From the NCBI GenBank assembly GCA_964500675.1, contig CAZCNY010000001.1, forward strand, positions 806,001-870,000: a stretch of 64,000 bases of DNA, in the 5' to 3' direction. Below the pieces are notes generated by a model. It was not told the origin of the DNA. It did no database searches and was given only the letters and a program-made list of their open reading frames with translations. Source of the DNA: CAMLJR01 sp964500675 (GTDB lineage: Bacteria > Pseudomonadota > Gammaproteobacteria > Pseudomonadales > CAMLJR01). A program made the position numbers and the translations under genes. Position 1 is the first letter of the stretch. Each line of letters starts with the position of its first letter. Of the stretch, positions 46,028 to 53,208 are shown in pieces.

Positions 46028-46044
46028 GGCGCCGCATTTGTTTT
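46014..46044 (+). terminator. hairpin after rpoD with TATAAT as its loop
   Basis: GCGGCGCC (46014-46021) and GGCGCCGC (46028-46035) form a perfect 8-bp stem around TATAAT, followed by ATTTGTTTT. It looks like an intrinsic terminator for rpoD that also carries the -10 element of the tRNA promoter. Confidence 0.6.
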
Positions 46045-46045
46045 G

Positions 46046-46092
46046 GGGCCTTTAGCTCAGTTGGTTAGAGCATCCGACTCATAATCCGAAGG
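46046..46092 (+). pseudogene. truncated tRNA copy (CAT anticodon), 5' half only
   Basis: This stretch matches the acceptor 5' strand, D-arm (TAGCTCAGTTGGTTAGAGC) and anticodon arm (CTCATAA) of the intact tRNA 80 bases downstream, then stops. The anticodon stem TCCGA/TCCGA has a C-C mismatch, and no T-arm or acceptor 3' strand follows. A second TATAAT (46103-46108) begins just after it. It is the remnant of a tandem duplication and cannot make a tRNA. Confidence 0.8.
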
Positions 46093-46125
46093 CCCTTGTT
46101 GTTATAATGATTTTTTCCGCTTTGC

Positions 46126-46202
46126 GGGCCTGTAGCTCAGTTGGTTAGAGCAATCGACTCATAATCGATTGGTCGACAGTTCAAGTCTGTCCAGGCCCAC
46201 CA
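46126..46202 (+). tRNA. tRNA with CAT anticodon (tRNA-Ile2 with lysidine, or elongator tRNA-Met)
   Basis: A complete 77-base cloverleaf: acceptor GGGCCTG/CAGGCCC, D-arm GCTC/GAGC, anticodon stem ATCGA/TCGAT with loop CTCATAA, T-stem GACAG/CTGTC with loop TTCAAGT, and an encoded CCA. The anticodon CAT fits elongator Met or Ile2 (C34 modified to lysidine by TilS). The anticodon arm and the adjoining TTGGTCG resemble Ile2 of E. coli more than its elongator Met; this is a judgement by eye. Confidence 0.95.
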
Positions 46203-46232
46203 TCTCCACTAATGACGCAGCTTTTGTGCTGT

Positions 46233-46269
46233 AAAGCATAGTTTGGCCGCTTTGGCCAAATTATGCTTT
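46233..46269 (+). terminator. long hairpin downstream of the tRNA
   Basis: A 16-bp stem (AAAGCATAGTTTGGCC / GGCCAAATTATGCTTT; one G-U pair in RNA) with loop GCTTT, about 30 bases after the tRNA. The U-run is short, so it may be a tRNA terminator or a mobile palindrome. Confidence 0.5.
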
Positions 46270-46275
46270 CCTAGT

Positions 46276-46309
46276 AAAGCTGTTTTGGCCGCGCAAGCCA
46301 ATGCTTTTT
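46276..46309 (+). terminator. second, related hairpin ending in a T-run
   Basis: AAAGC..TTGGC / GCCAA..GCTTT with loop CCGCGCAA-like bases and a following TTTTT. It shares AAAGC and TTTGGCC elements with the hairpin just upstream, and both are followed by or next to TTCCTAG, so the two may be duplicated terminators. Confidence 0.45.
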
Positions 46310-46436
46310 ACGGATTCCTAGAGTCGCCATCATTTATCAGTCGATTCCCATCCGACACAGCAACTGCCAATAAAATGCGAAATATCATTTTTCAGTGATA
46401 AATTTAAACGTTTATCGACAGCTGCGTATTACGACG

Positions 46437-46543
46437 AAAGCAGCCACTAATTCCGATTCAAACCCACTACCAATTCAAAGTTGGCCAATAATTCCAGTCA
46501 AAAGCGCCAGTGTCATGCGTCGCAAATTCGGCCAAAGCAGCCA
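46437..46543 (+). repeat. insertion-sequence-end-like repeat, copy A
   Basis: About 107 bases matching copy B at 50757-50870 in the same orientation. Three aligned blocks agree at 66 of 74 positions by hand count (for example TTCGGCCAAAGCNGCCA). Internal repeats of the form GGCC..AATTCC..TCAAA recall the multiple terminal sites of IS21-family elements. No transposase gene is present. The rest of 46310-46600 is AT-rich with no gene seen. Confidence 0.55.
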
Positions 46544-46600
46544 TTCAAAAATTTTAATTACCTGCCAAATTGAGCGATTAATTTAAAAGTGTGATAGCGC

Positions 46601-46990
46601 TCATGTTTGGCCTGTATTTAGTTGATGGCCTCGGCGCAATTCTTCGATGTCGCGCTTTGGCGGAGTTCCGAATAATCGGCCGTACTCGCGACTGAATTGC
46701 GAGGGGCTTTCATAACCTACCTTAAATGCCGCGCTTGCTGCGTCGAAATATTCGTTAAGCATCAACCGTTTCGCTTCATTCAATCGCAACCACTTCTGAT
46801 ACTGCAATGGACTCATCGCGGTGAGCTGACGAAAATGATGATGGAAAGTTGGCGCGCTCATTTGCGCGCGCGAGGCAAGTTCTTCGATGCGAAGCGGCGA
46901 TGCAAAATTCAATTTCAGCCAATCGATGGCGCGCGCAATGCCTCAAGCCGTCATGTGCGCGAGTCGAATAAAACTGCGACAGGCGAACAC
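46601..46990 (-). pseudogene. AraC-family regulator remnant (DNA-binding domain only)
   Basis: The frame ending at 46601 encodes a typical AraC-type double helix-turn-helix: LRIEELASRAQMSAPTFHHH, MSPLQYQKWLRLNEAKRLML and GYESPSQFSREYGRLFGTPP. Upstream, the same frame reads GIARAIDWLKLN but is broken by a TGA (near 46933), and homologous-looking residues (VRLSQFYSTR) continue in another frame. The ~180-residue N-terminal ligand domain is absent. It is a decayed gene; the remaining ~100 residues could only be made from a TTG start without a ribosome site. Confidence 0.75.
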
Positions 46991-47045
46991 CAGCAGCGCG
47001 CGTAATCACAACAACGTATGCCAGGCTTTTTAATGGAGTGCACTG

Positions 47046-48002
47046 TTATCTTTTTTTGCTCACTACGGTTTTTCGCTGGGTTTCAATATTCACAAGCAGA
47101 TCGACAAATGCTTTCACTTTACTGGGACGAAAACGCGCCGTGGGAAAAACAGCATGAATATCGCCACTCGGTAAATTCCAACGCGGCAGAACCTGAATTA
47201 ATGTGCCTGCCGCCAATTCCGCATCGACGGCATAATTCGGCAAAATCGAAATTCCCGCACCTTCACGCACCGCTTGCATGACAGCGAGTGTGGCGTTCAA
47301 AAAAATCGACGGCTGTACGCGAATATTTTGTTCTTCGTTATTTTGTGATGTGAATCGCCACTGCGAATGATTTCGCAGCGCGGTATTGGCGATGAAAGGC
47401 AGCTGAATAATATCTTGCGGATTTTTGAGTTTGTTAATTTTTGCGCGCAGTTCATTGGATGCAACCAAAATCTGCCGGAAACTTCCAATCCGTCGCGCCT
47501 GTAAGTTTTGCTCGGTTAGCCATCCCACCCGAATCGCAAGATCGATGTCGCCCGACATGATATCGAGCCTCTGATCGTCCAATACCGCATCCACTTTGCA
47601 GTTGGGATAAAGAGAATTAAATGTGGCTATGGCGGGTACGATTATGCCAATGCCGTAATCAAAAGGCGCCGTCAATCTCAATGTCCCCGAGGGCTCCTGA
47701 ATAGTTTCCGCAAGCTCGCCAAAGGCATCTTCAGCCTCGCGCAAAATCAACGCGCAGCGTTTGTAAAAAGCCAAACCCGCTTCGGTCGCTTGCACTTTAC
47801 GTGTCGTTCGAATCAATAGCGTTGTGCGAAACTCTTTTTCAAGCCGCGCCACCTGCTGGCTCACTACCGCCTTGGTGATGCCCAACCTATCGGCCGCCGC
47901 CGTGAACGATCCTGTCTCAACCACCGCCGCAAAATAAACCAGGCGTCGCAGATTGCCTAAATCGCCGCCGTTGGTCTCGAATCGATTGTTTGCTTTTAGC
48001 AT
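47046..48002 (-). CDS. LysR-family transcriptional regulator
   Basis: A 318-aa regulator. The N-terminal winged helix-turn-helix (about 17-75) reads LRRLVYFAAVVETGSFTAAA and ITKAVVSQQVARLEKEF; the C-terminal effector domain (about 105-310) has LRLTAPFDYGIGIIVPAIA and AREGAGISILPNYAV-like segments. It belongs to the common branch with about 300 residues. It is divergent from a DsbA-like/metallo-beta-lactamase-fold/NTF2 cluster with an 81-base gap, so it most likely controls that cluster. The effector is unknown. Confidence 0.92.
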   Translation of the reverse strand: MLKANNRFETNGGDLGNLRRLVYFAAVVETGSFTAAADRLGITKAVVSQQVARLEKEFRTTLLIRTTRKVQATEAGLAFYKRCALILREAEDAFGELAETIQEPSGTLRLTAPFDYGIGIIVPAIATFNSLYPNCKVDAVLDDQRLDIMSGDIDLAIRVGWLTEQNLQARRIGSFRQILVASNELRAKINKLKNPQDIIQLPFIANTALRNHSQWRFTSQNNEEQNIRVQPSIFLNATLAVMQAVREGAGISILPNYAVDAELAAGTLIQVLPRWNLPSGDIHAVFPTARFRPSKVKAFVDLLVNIETQRKTVVSKKR

Positions 48003-48030
48003 ACCGAATGTCTACCGGGTGTTTATTTAA

Positions 48031-48047
48031 GAATCAATTATGAATCA
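48031..48047. promoter_or_regulatory. possible LysR operator in the divergent gap
   Basis: GAATCA occurs twice with an 11-base period (48031-48036 and 48042-48047), about one helical turn, between the LysR gene and the DsbA-like gene. This is consistent with a regulator site but is unproven. Confidence 0.3.
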
Positions 48048-48083
48048 TTAGGATTAGTCTTGTGAATTCAAAGGATGTCTTCG

Positions 48084-48749
48084 ATGAGCACTATTTATTA
48101 TCTGTTTGATCCTCTGTGCGGCTGGTGTTACGGCGCAGCGCCTGGGGTTTCGATATTGGCCGATGTCCCGGATATCAATGTCGAGCTACTACCGACCGGG
48201 CTGTTTTCCGGTGAGTCGAGCCGGCCGATGACACTTGAGTTCGCGGCGTATGCCTGGGGTAACGATTTGCGTATTAGCGAATTAACGGGGCAGACATTCT
48301 CGAAGCAGTACCAAGCAAAAGTGCTGGGAAATTTTCAGCAGCGATTTGATAGCGGTCCTGCGACGCTGGCGCTCACCGCAGTATTCGCCACCGCACCGCA
48401 CAAAGAATTAGTCGCCTTAAAGGCAATTCAGCACGCGCGATACGTCGACGGAAAAGATGTAACAAATAGCGATGTGCTAGTGGAATTGTTAATCGCCCTT
48501 GGACTTAATGAAGCCGCCGCTTCGCTTCGGCAGGAGCGGAGTGCCTTACAACAAGCGAATGCCGAACGGCTTGCGCAGGCTCATCAATTGATGCACGAAT
48601 TCAATGTTCACGGCGTACCAAATTTCGTCGCTGAAAAAGCGGGCAATTACACATTGTTAAGCGCTCGCGCGATTTACAAAACGCCACTGGCTCTACGTGA
48701 TGAGCTCGCGGCAATGCATGTAGTTAAAAACGTACGATTCTCATTCTGA
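48084..48749 (+). CDS. DsbA-family thioredoxin-fold oxidoreductase
   Basis: A 221-aa protein starting MSTIYYLFDPLCGWCYG with a CxxC pair (C12, C15), no signal peptide, and a C-terminal cis-Pro segment VHGVPNFV. This is the cytoplasmic DsbA/FrnE-like type (thiol-disulfide isomerase or glutathione-dependent). ATG 48084 is chosen because AAGGA lies 8 bases upstream; the in-frame ATG at 48075 is too close to that site. It is the first gene of the group under the divergent LysR regulator. Substrate unknown. Confidence 0.9.
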   Translation: MSTIYYLFDPLCGWCYGAAPGVSILADVPDINVELLPTGLFSGESSRPMTLEFAAYAWGNDLRISELTGQTFSKQYQAKVLGNFQQRFDSGPATLALTAVFATAPHKELVALKAIQHARYVDGKDVTNSDVLVELLIALGLNEAAASLRQERSALQQANAERLAQAHQLMHEFNVHGVPNFVAEKAGNYTLLSARAIYKTPLALRDELAAMHVVKNVRFSF

Positions 48750-48767
48750 AAATAGGAGTTAATCATC

Positions 48768-49598
48768 ATGGCATCGACAAACAACCTTTCAACATTGGCA
48801 TGGCAACACTTTCCCGCCGGACAAAACGGTTTCTTTCGCGCACCGGTGTTGCTGACGGGTAACAACGATGCCGTTCTGATTGATGGTGGTTTTACATTAT
48901 CGGATGGTAAAAAACTCGCCGAAGCGATCAAAGCGTCCGGAAAAAATTTGCGCACGATTTATATCAGTCAAAGCGATCCTGATTATTATTTCAGCCTGGC
49001 GCCGATTAAAGCCGCGTTTCCATCCACACCTGTGGTCGCAGCGAGTGCAACGATTGAAGCGATCAATGCAAACGTGGAGAAAAAAATTGCGGCATGGGGA
49101 CCGCAACTCAAGGAAAACGGCCCCCAATCGTTAGCCGATATTATTTTTCCGAAAGCCTTCGATGGCTCTGCATTAATGCTGGAAGGCAATGAGATTCAAA
49201 TCGTGAACGCCGATGGTCTCGCCAATCGCCGTTATTTATGGGTGCCGTCACTCAACGCGATTTTCGGCGGTGTTTTGGTATTTTCTGGTGTGCACGTGTG
49301 GACTGCGGATACGCAAACGTTGGAGTCACGTCAAGCGTGGATTAAAACGCTCGAAAATATGTTGGCGCGCAAACCTGCCGTGGTCGTGCCGGGACATTTA
49401 TCCGAAACAGCACCTATCGATGCGTCAGCAATTACATATACGCGCGATTATTTACTCGCATTCGAAGAAGAGCGTACTAAAGCGAAAAATAGTGCAGAAT
49501 TAATTGCCGCCATGAGCGCGCGTTATCCCGGCGCGGGCATGGAAGTCGCGTTGCAAATCGGCGCGAAGGTCGCGCTTGGCGAAATGAAGTGGGGTTAG
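48768..49598 (+). CDS. metallo-beta-lactamase-fold protein with degenerate zinc site
   Basis: A 276-aa protein of the MBL fold: VLLTGNNDAVLIDGGFTLSD at the start, the metal-loop position at residues 67-74, and VVVPGHL later. Where active hydrolases have H-x-H-x-D-H, this reads S67-Q-S-D-P-D-Y-Y, keeping only the Asp. The G-H of PGH is retained. It may be a non-zinc or non-catalytic member. A good ribosome site (AGGAG-like) precedes ATG 48768, 18 bases after the DsbA-like gene. Confidence 0.85.
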   Translation: MASTNNLSTLAWQHFPAGQNGFFRAPVLLTGNNDAVLIDGGFTLSDGKKLAEAIKASGKNLRTIYISQSDPDYYFSLAPIKAAFPSTPVVAASATIEAINANVEKKIAAWGPQLKENGPQSLADIIFPKAFDGSALMLEGNEIQIVNADGLANRRYLWVPSLNAIFGGVLVFSGVHVWTADTQTLESRQAWIKTLENMLARKPAVVVPGHLSETAPIDASAITYTRDYLLAFEEERTKAKNSAELIAAMSARYPGAGMEVALQIGAKVALGEMKWG

Positions 49599-49602
49599 AG
49601 CG

Positions 49603-49992
49603 ATGACGGCGAATATCGACATCATCCGCGCACACTACGCGGCGTCGGCGCAAAACAACATCGACGGGATGATGGCCGACGTGTCGCCGCAAGTGCGCTG
49701 GACCGAAATGGCGGGGTTTCCTTGCGCGGGCACGTGGATAGGGCCGCAGGCAGTGGTCGACAATGTTTTTGCCGTTTTAGGTAGGGATTGGATTGACTAT
49801 CGCTTTGAGCTACAAAACCTCATCGATGCGGGTAATCAAATCATCGGCGTCGGAACTTATTGCGGCACCTATCGCGCAACCGGAAAGAAAATGCAGGCTC
49901 GTGTCGCACATATTTGGACGTTGCAAAACGAAACGATCGTCGCCTTCGAGCAATTCACCGACACACTGCTCGTCTATCAAGCAATGCACTGA
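49603..49992 (+). CDS. NTF2-like / SnoaL-type protein
   Basis: A 129-aa cytoplasmic protein with the cone-shaped NTF2 fold pattern: IIRAHYAASAQNNIDGMMAD, RWTEMAGFPCAGTWIGPQAV, and VAHIWTLQNETIVAFEQFTDT. SnoaL-like proteins can be cyclases, isomerases or binding proteins for small molecules. It starts 4 bases after the previous stop, in the same operon. Specific function unknown. Confidence 0.85.
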   Translation: MTANIDIIRAHYAASAQNNIDGMMADVSPQVRWTEMAGFPCAGTWIGPQAVVDNVFAVLGRDWIDYRFELQNLIDAGNQIIGVGTYCGTYRATGKKMQARVAHIWTLQNETIVAFEQFTDTLLVYQAMH

Positions 49993-50016
49993 GGAACAAA
50001 CAAAAGGAGAAGAGAA

Positions 50017-50556
50017 ATGCGCACTCAACATTTATCAACAGCATTATTCACCTCGGCCGCCTTGTTTTTCGCTGTAACTGCTATGGCCGATAATTCAGAG
50101 TTAGCTAAATACAAAGCTGCCGAGGCAATCGTCAACGATCACATCGTTATCTTCGATACGCTCGACTTCGATGTTTACACGCATCAAAAGTGGGATCGAC
50201 TCAAAGAAAGTCATGCGCCGGACATTCTTGTGCATTACCCCGACGGTCACACGACCAAAGGTCTCGACAGTCATATTGAAGAATTAAAACCGATGTTTGT
50301 ATTTGCGCCTGATACTCGGATCGAGGTGCATCCGGTTAAATTCGGCGCGGGTGAGTGGACCAGCGTTATTGGTGTCATGGAAGGTACGTTCACTAAACCT
50401 ATGCCTATCGGGGATGGAAAGACGATTGCACCCACGGGCAAAAAATTCAAACTGGAAATGTGCACTGTCGGTCATTGGAAGAATGGCGTCATGGATGAAG
50501 AATACCTGTTCTGGGACAACCAGGCGTTCATGAGGCAGATCGGTCTCGCTAAGTAA
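50017..50556 (+). CDS. exported NTF2/SnoaL-like protein
   Basis: A 179-aa protein with a signal peptide (cleavage after AMA) and an NTF2-like body: FDTLDFDVYTHQKWDRLKES, ILVHYPDGHTTKGLDSHIEE, KLEMCTVGHWKNGVMDEEYL, and FWDNQAFMRQIGL at the end. This is the ester-cyclase/SnoaL type acting in the periplasm or outside. AAGGAG precedes the ATG. It is the last gene of the LysR-adjacent cluster and is followed by a terminator. Not the same sequence as the NTF2 protein before it. Confidence 0.85.
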   Translation: MRTQHLSTALFTSAALFFAVTAMADNSELAKYKAAEAIVNDHIVIFDTLDFDVYTHQKWDRLKESHAPDILVHYPDGHTTKGLDSHIEELKPMFVFAPDTRIEVHPVKFGAGEWTSVIGVMEGTFTKPMPIGDGKTIAPTGKKFKLEMCTVGHWKNGVMDEEYLFWDNQAFMRQIGLAK

Positions 50557-50667
50557 TCCGCCTACGCAGTTGATTACTGACTTGAGGAAACGAATGCGAG
50601 CCAAACTGTGTGTGACCGTTGAGTTAATTATATTTTCTACAGGCATGCACAAATAATTTACAGAAAC

Positions 50668-50697
50668 AAAAGCCAACCAGACATGGTTGGCTTTTTT
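50668..50697 (+). terminator. intrinsic terminator of the LysR-adjacent cluster
   Basis: A perfect 12-bp stem AAAAGCCAACCA / TGGTTGGCTTTT, loop GACA, with a 6-T run, 111 bases after the last NTF2-like gene. Confidence 0.93.
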
Positions 50698-50756
50698 ATT
50701 TGGGTTGAAAACCGTTAACCTTTCAATGGGTACCAGGGATATCGGATATTCCAGTT

Positions 50757-50870
50757 AAAGCAGTCATTGATTCCAGTTCAAACCCGCCACCGGTTTCGAT
50801 TCAAATTCGGCCAGTAATTCCGGTCAAAACCGCCAGAACCGTGCGTCACAATTTTCGGCCAAAGCCGCCA
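50757..50870 (+). repeat. insertion-sequence-end-like repeat, copy B
   Basis: The partner of copy A at 46437-46543, same orientation, with similarity fading out about 50 bases further on (CGCCAAATTAACCGA versus TGCCAAATTGAGCGA). The two copies bracket about 4.2 kb containing the AraC remnant and the LysR cluster. No gene is seen in 50557-51079 beyond the terminator and this repeat. Confidence 0.55.
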
Positions 50871-51079
50871 GTCATTTAATTGAAAGCGGACATTCCAAAA
50901 AAATAAACGCCAAATTAACCGACAGAGCGGAATCGGTTTGACGGCGCAACTGCTTTGCAGTGTGAGCGTGGCGAGAAATTTGTGAGGCATATACCCAGCT
51001 GCAAACAGTATCCTTCGAGCTAAACAAAAAATATGGCGCCGATGAAATCGGCCATTTCAGGTTATTTTGTTACTTAACA

Positions 51080-51700
51080 TTGAAACAGCCAAAAAATAAT
51101 ATTTTCTCCATACTTTTCGGCTCCACAGACAAATCAAACAGAATACGACATCCAGATGAAACAAACTTCACCGAGCAAAAATCCGGGATAAAATATGGCA
51201 TTGGGTCTGGGCAATGGGAGCACCATATCGATTTGGATGGTTCAGAAAAGGACACCGAAATCGATGACGACGAAACTGAAAAATGGACACTCGTTGGTGC
51301 CGGTTCATCTATCGGGCGGAAAGAGATTGAGTTTCTTCCGATAAGTTATAACAAAGACGGCTTCGTTCGGCTTTACCCCGTAATTAGCATGAGGGACTTA
51401 GACGAAGCGATGTTTCTCCCGTTTGTAAACGAATCATTGGCAGGAAAAATTAAGGCAATCCACGTTTACGCTAATGGTTATAAACTGCAAGAAATTGATC
51501 TGTCAAATATCATTATCGACAGAACAGAAATTGATCCAAGCTTCCCCGTTGATTTCGATGAAAACGAATTGAAAGACAAATGGATTAGGATCAGGCCGAA
51601 AGGAGAATCAAACTTCCATCTTCGCTTTTTTGAGCACACGCCAAAAAGGCTGTTCACTCCAAGTCAGGTTGAAAACAGCCTTGAGGATCGACGGAGCTAG
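51080..51700 (+). CDS. orphan hypothetical protein, AT-rich, start uncertain
   Basis: A 206-residue frame that I do not recognise. It is hydrophilic, with a short acidic run (KDTEIDDDETEKW), no signal peptide and no transmembrane segment, and ends with FEHTPKRLFTPSQVENSLED. The first usable codon is TTG 51080 without a ribosome site; the same frame stays open back to about 50967 (reading AYTQLQTVSFELNKKYGADE), so the gene may be longer, or the 5' end may have been lost. Base composition is clearly lower in GC than the housekeeping genes, suggesting acquisition. Codons look real (no internal stop over more than 700 bases). No gene is seen in 51701-51990. Confidence 0.6.
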   Translation: MKQPKNNIFSILFGSTDKSNRIRHPDETNFTEQKSGIKYGIGSGQWEHHIDLDGSEKDTEIDDDETEKWTLVGAGSSIGRKEIEFLPISYNKDGFVRLYPVISMRDLDEAMFLPFVNESLAGKIKAIHVYANGYKLQEIDLSNIIIDRTEIDPSFPVDFDENELKDKWIRIRPKGESNFHLRFFEHTPKRLFTPSQVENSLEDRRS

Positions 51701-51990
51701 GGTTGGAGGATTATTTTATTCGCAATCGCAAATGCAATGCTCTCCAACAAGGCTAAGCAGGCGCGGCGTTCGTTCGAGCCAGGAAGGATAAATCAGAATA
51801 TATAAAACCGAATTCGAGTTTTACGAGTTAAAGGTGCCGGAGGAGTTTATTTTTAATCGCCCGAATACCGCTAGTCGGCTCTTCGGTATTTGCTCCCAAA
51901 ACAATTGCTAGATTTTTCGTGTTGGAACAAAGCGGCATTATGCGGCGCGTATTCTTCAGAGTATGATTTTTTCAGAAAGGAGGATTTGTT

Positions 51991-52305
51991 ATGGTTTCAA
52001 CTATTTCAAATGCGGGTGCCGCGTCGTTTAACTCGGCCATTCTTTCGAGCGTTGCCGGCGCATCGAACGCCCTTAGCGCTTCCACTGCAAATCAAGAAGC
52101 GCTTCTAGAAGCGGAGCTTGCGACATATACCCAAGAGCTGACCGCGGCTTCATCCGGCGATCCTTCGCATACGCCCGGCGCTTTGAATGCTCAACAACTG
52201 CAACAGCAAATTGCGTCAATTCAGCAACAGCTAAACCAGTTAAGTGCCGCATCGTCCGCGACGATCTCCATACCTACCGGAAGTTTGATTAATACATTTA
52301 CATAA
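51991..52305 (+). CDS. small hypothetical Ala/Ser/Gln-rich protein
   Basis: A 104-aa protein with an excellent ribosome site (AAGGAGG, 8 bases before the ATG), so translation is likely. The N-terminus is Ala/Ser-rich (NSAILSSVAGASNALSAS), followed by a helical coiled-coil-like stretch with repeated Gln (AQQLQQQIASIQQQLNQLSA). No signal peptide or transmembrane segment. Function unknown. Confidence 0.7.
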   Translation: MVSTISNAGAASFNSAILSSVAGASNALSASTANQEALLEAELATYTQELTAASSGDPSHTPGALNAQQLQQQIASIQQQLNQLSAASSATISIPTGSLINTFT

Positions 52306-52488
52306 ATAGATCGGAATGTCAGAAATATGTAAGACTATTTTCGTAGCTTCGATGTGTCGCGTGTTGCGCGTCTCACCGACAAGAGAATAAGGGATTGAAC
52401 CATCGTTTGTACCTTGGATTGATCCGCTTCGCCAAACAGTACCACCGATTGGCGTTCACAAACGAAACAATGAAGGAGCTTCGGATAA

Positions 52489-53157
52489 ATGACAACCACT
52501 CTCAAACTCGCACTATTGATCGGCGCCGCAGTGTCCGCCTGCCAGGTTTACGGCGCTACACCGATCGAATGGAACACCTGGAACACCGCAACGTCGGGCA
52601 CTATCGTCACGGGTGGCTCGCCGATTTCGGTCGGCTTTTCGGTGCCAAGCTCGAGCGTCGATAATCTCGTCACCAACTACCCGAGCTATGGACCGTCGAG
52701 TACATTCGCCGACGGTTCGATCGTCCTCAACGCTCCTCTTCCCGCGAACAATATCATTCAACTGGAAGGCGGCAACGACAACATCAACACCGTGACTTTT
52801 TCGGCGCCGGTGTTGAATCCGGTTATGGCTATTTGGAGTCTCGGCGCGGGTGGAACACCGGCGTCGTTCGTATTTCAGAATGCCACGCCAGTTTTTGTCG
52901 CGGGCGGACCGAGCAACGAATACGGAGGTTCGGCAATTACGGTGAGCGGTAATACCGTGAGCGGCCAAGAAGGCAATGGCGTCGTCGAATTTCTCGGCAC
53001 TTATACGAGCATCAACTGGGCCAACCCTCAACTCGAAGGCTGGTACGGTTTCAATGTCGGTATCGCCGGCCCCGCGCCGGTGCCGTTGCCGGCCTCGGCG
53101 TGGCTGATGCTTTCAAGCCTCGGCGGCATCGCAGCATTCGCAAGAAAACGTCGCTAA
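52489..53157 (+). CDS. VPLPA-CTERM surface protein
   Basis: A 222-aa exported protein. It has a signal peptide (cleavage near VYG-ATP), a Gly/Ser/Asn-rich beta-type body without cysteines, and a C-terminal sorting tail: VPLPASAWLMLSSLGGIAAF followed by ARKRR. This is the VPLPA-CTERM form of PEP-CTERM signals, cleaved by an exosortase in biofilm/exopolysaccharide-forming bacteria. No exosortase lies in the window. AAGGAG is 11 bases before the ATG. An intrinsic terminator follows immediately. Body function unknown. Confidence 0.88.
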   Translation: MTTTLKLALLIGAAVSACQVYGATPIEWNTWNTATSGTIVTGGSPISVGFSVPSSSVDNLVTNYPSYGPSSTFADGSIVLNAPLPANNIIQLEGGNDNINTVTFSAPVLNPVMAIWSLGAGGTPASFVFQNATPVFVAGGPSNEYGGSAITVSGNTVSGQEGNGVVEFLGTYTSINWANPQLEGWYGFNVGIAGPAPVPLPASAWLMLSSLGGIAAFARKRR

Positions 53158-53179
53158 TTTTTTTAAAATAATTTTTAAG

Positions 53180-53203
53180 GCCACCCAAAGCGGTGGCTTT
53201 TTT
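53180..53203 (+). terminator. intrinsic terminator of the VPLPA-CTERM gene
   Basis: GCCACC / GGTGGC stem with CAAAGC loop and a T6 run, 23 bases after the stop. Confidence 0.9.
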
Positions 53204-53208
53204 ATTTT

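Noticed and set aside
50778..50990. Minus-strand 70-codon frame
   Set aside because: It lies inside the IS-end-like repeat and reads as the translation of repeat sequence.
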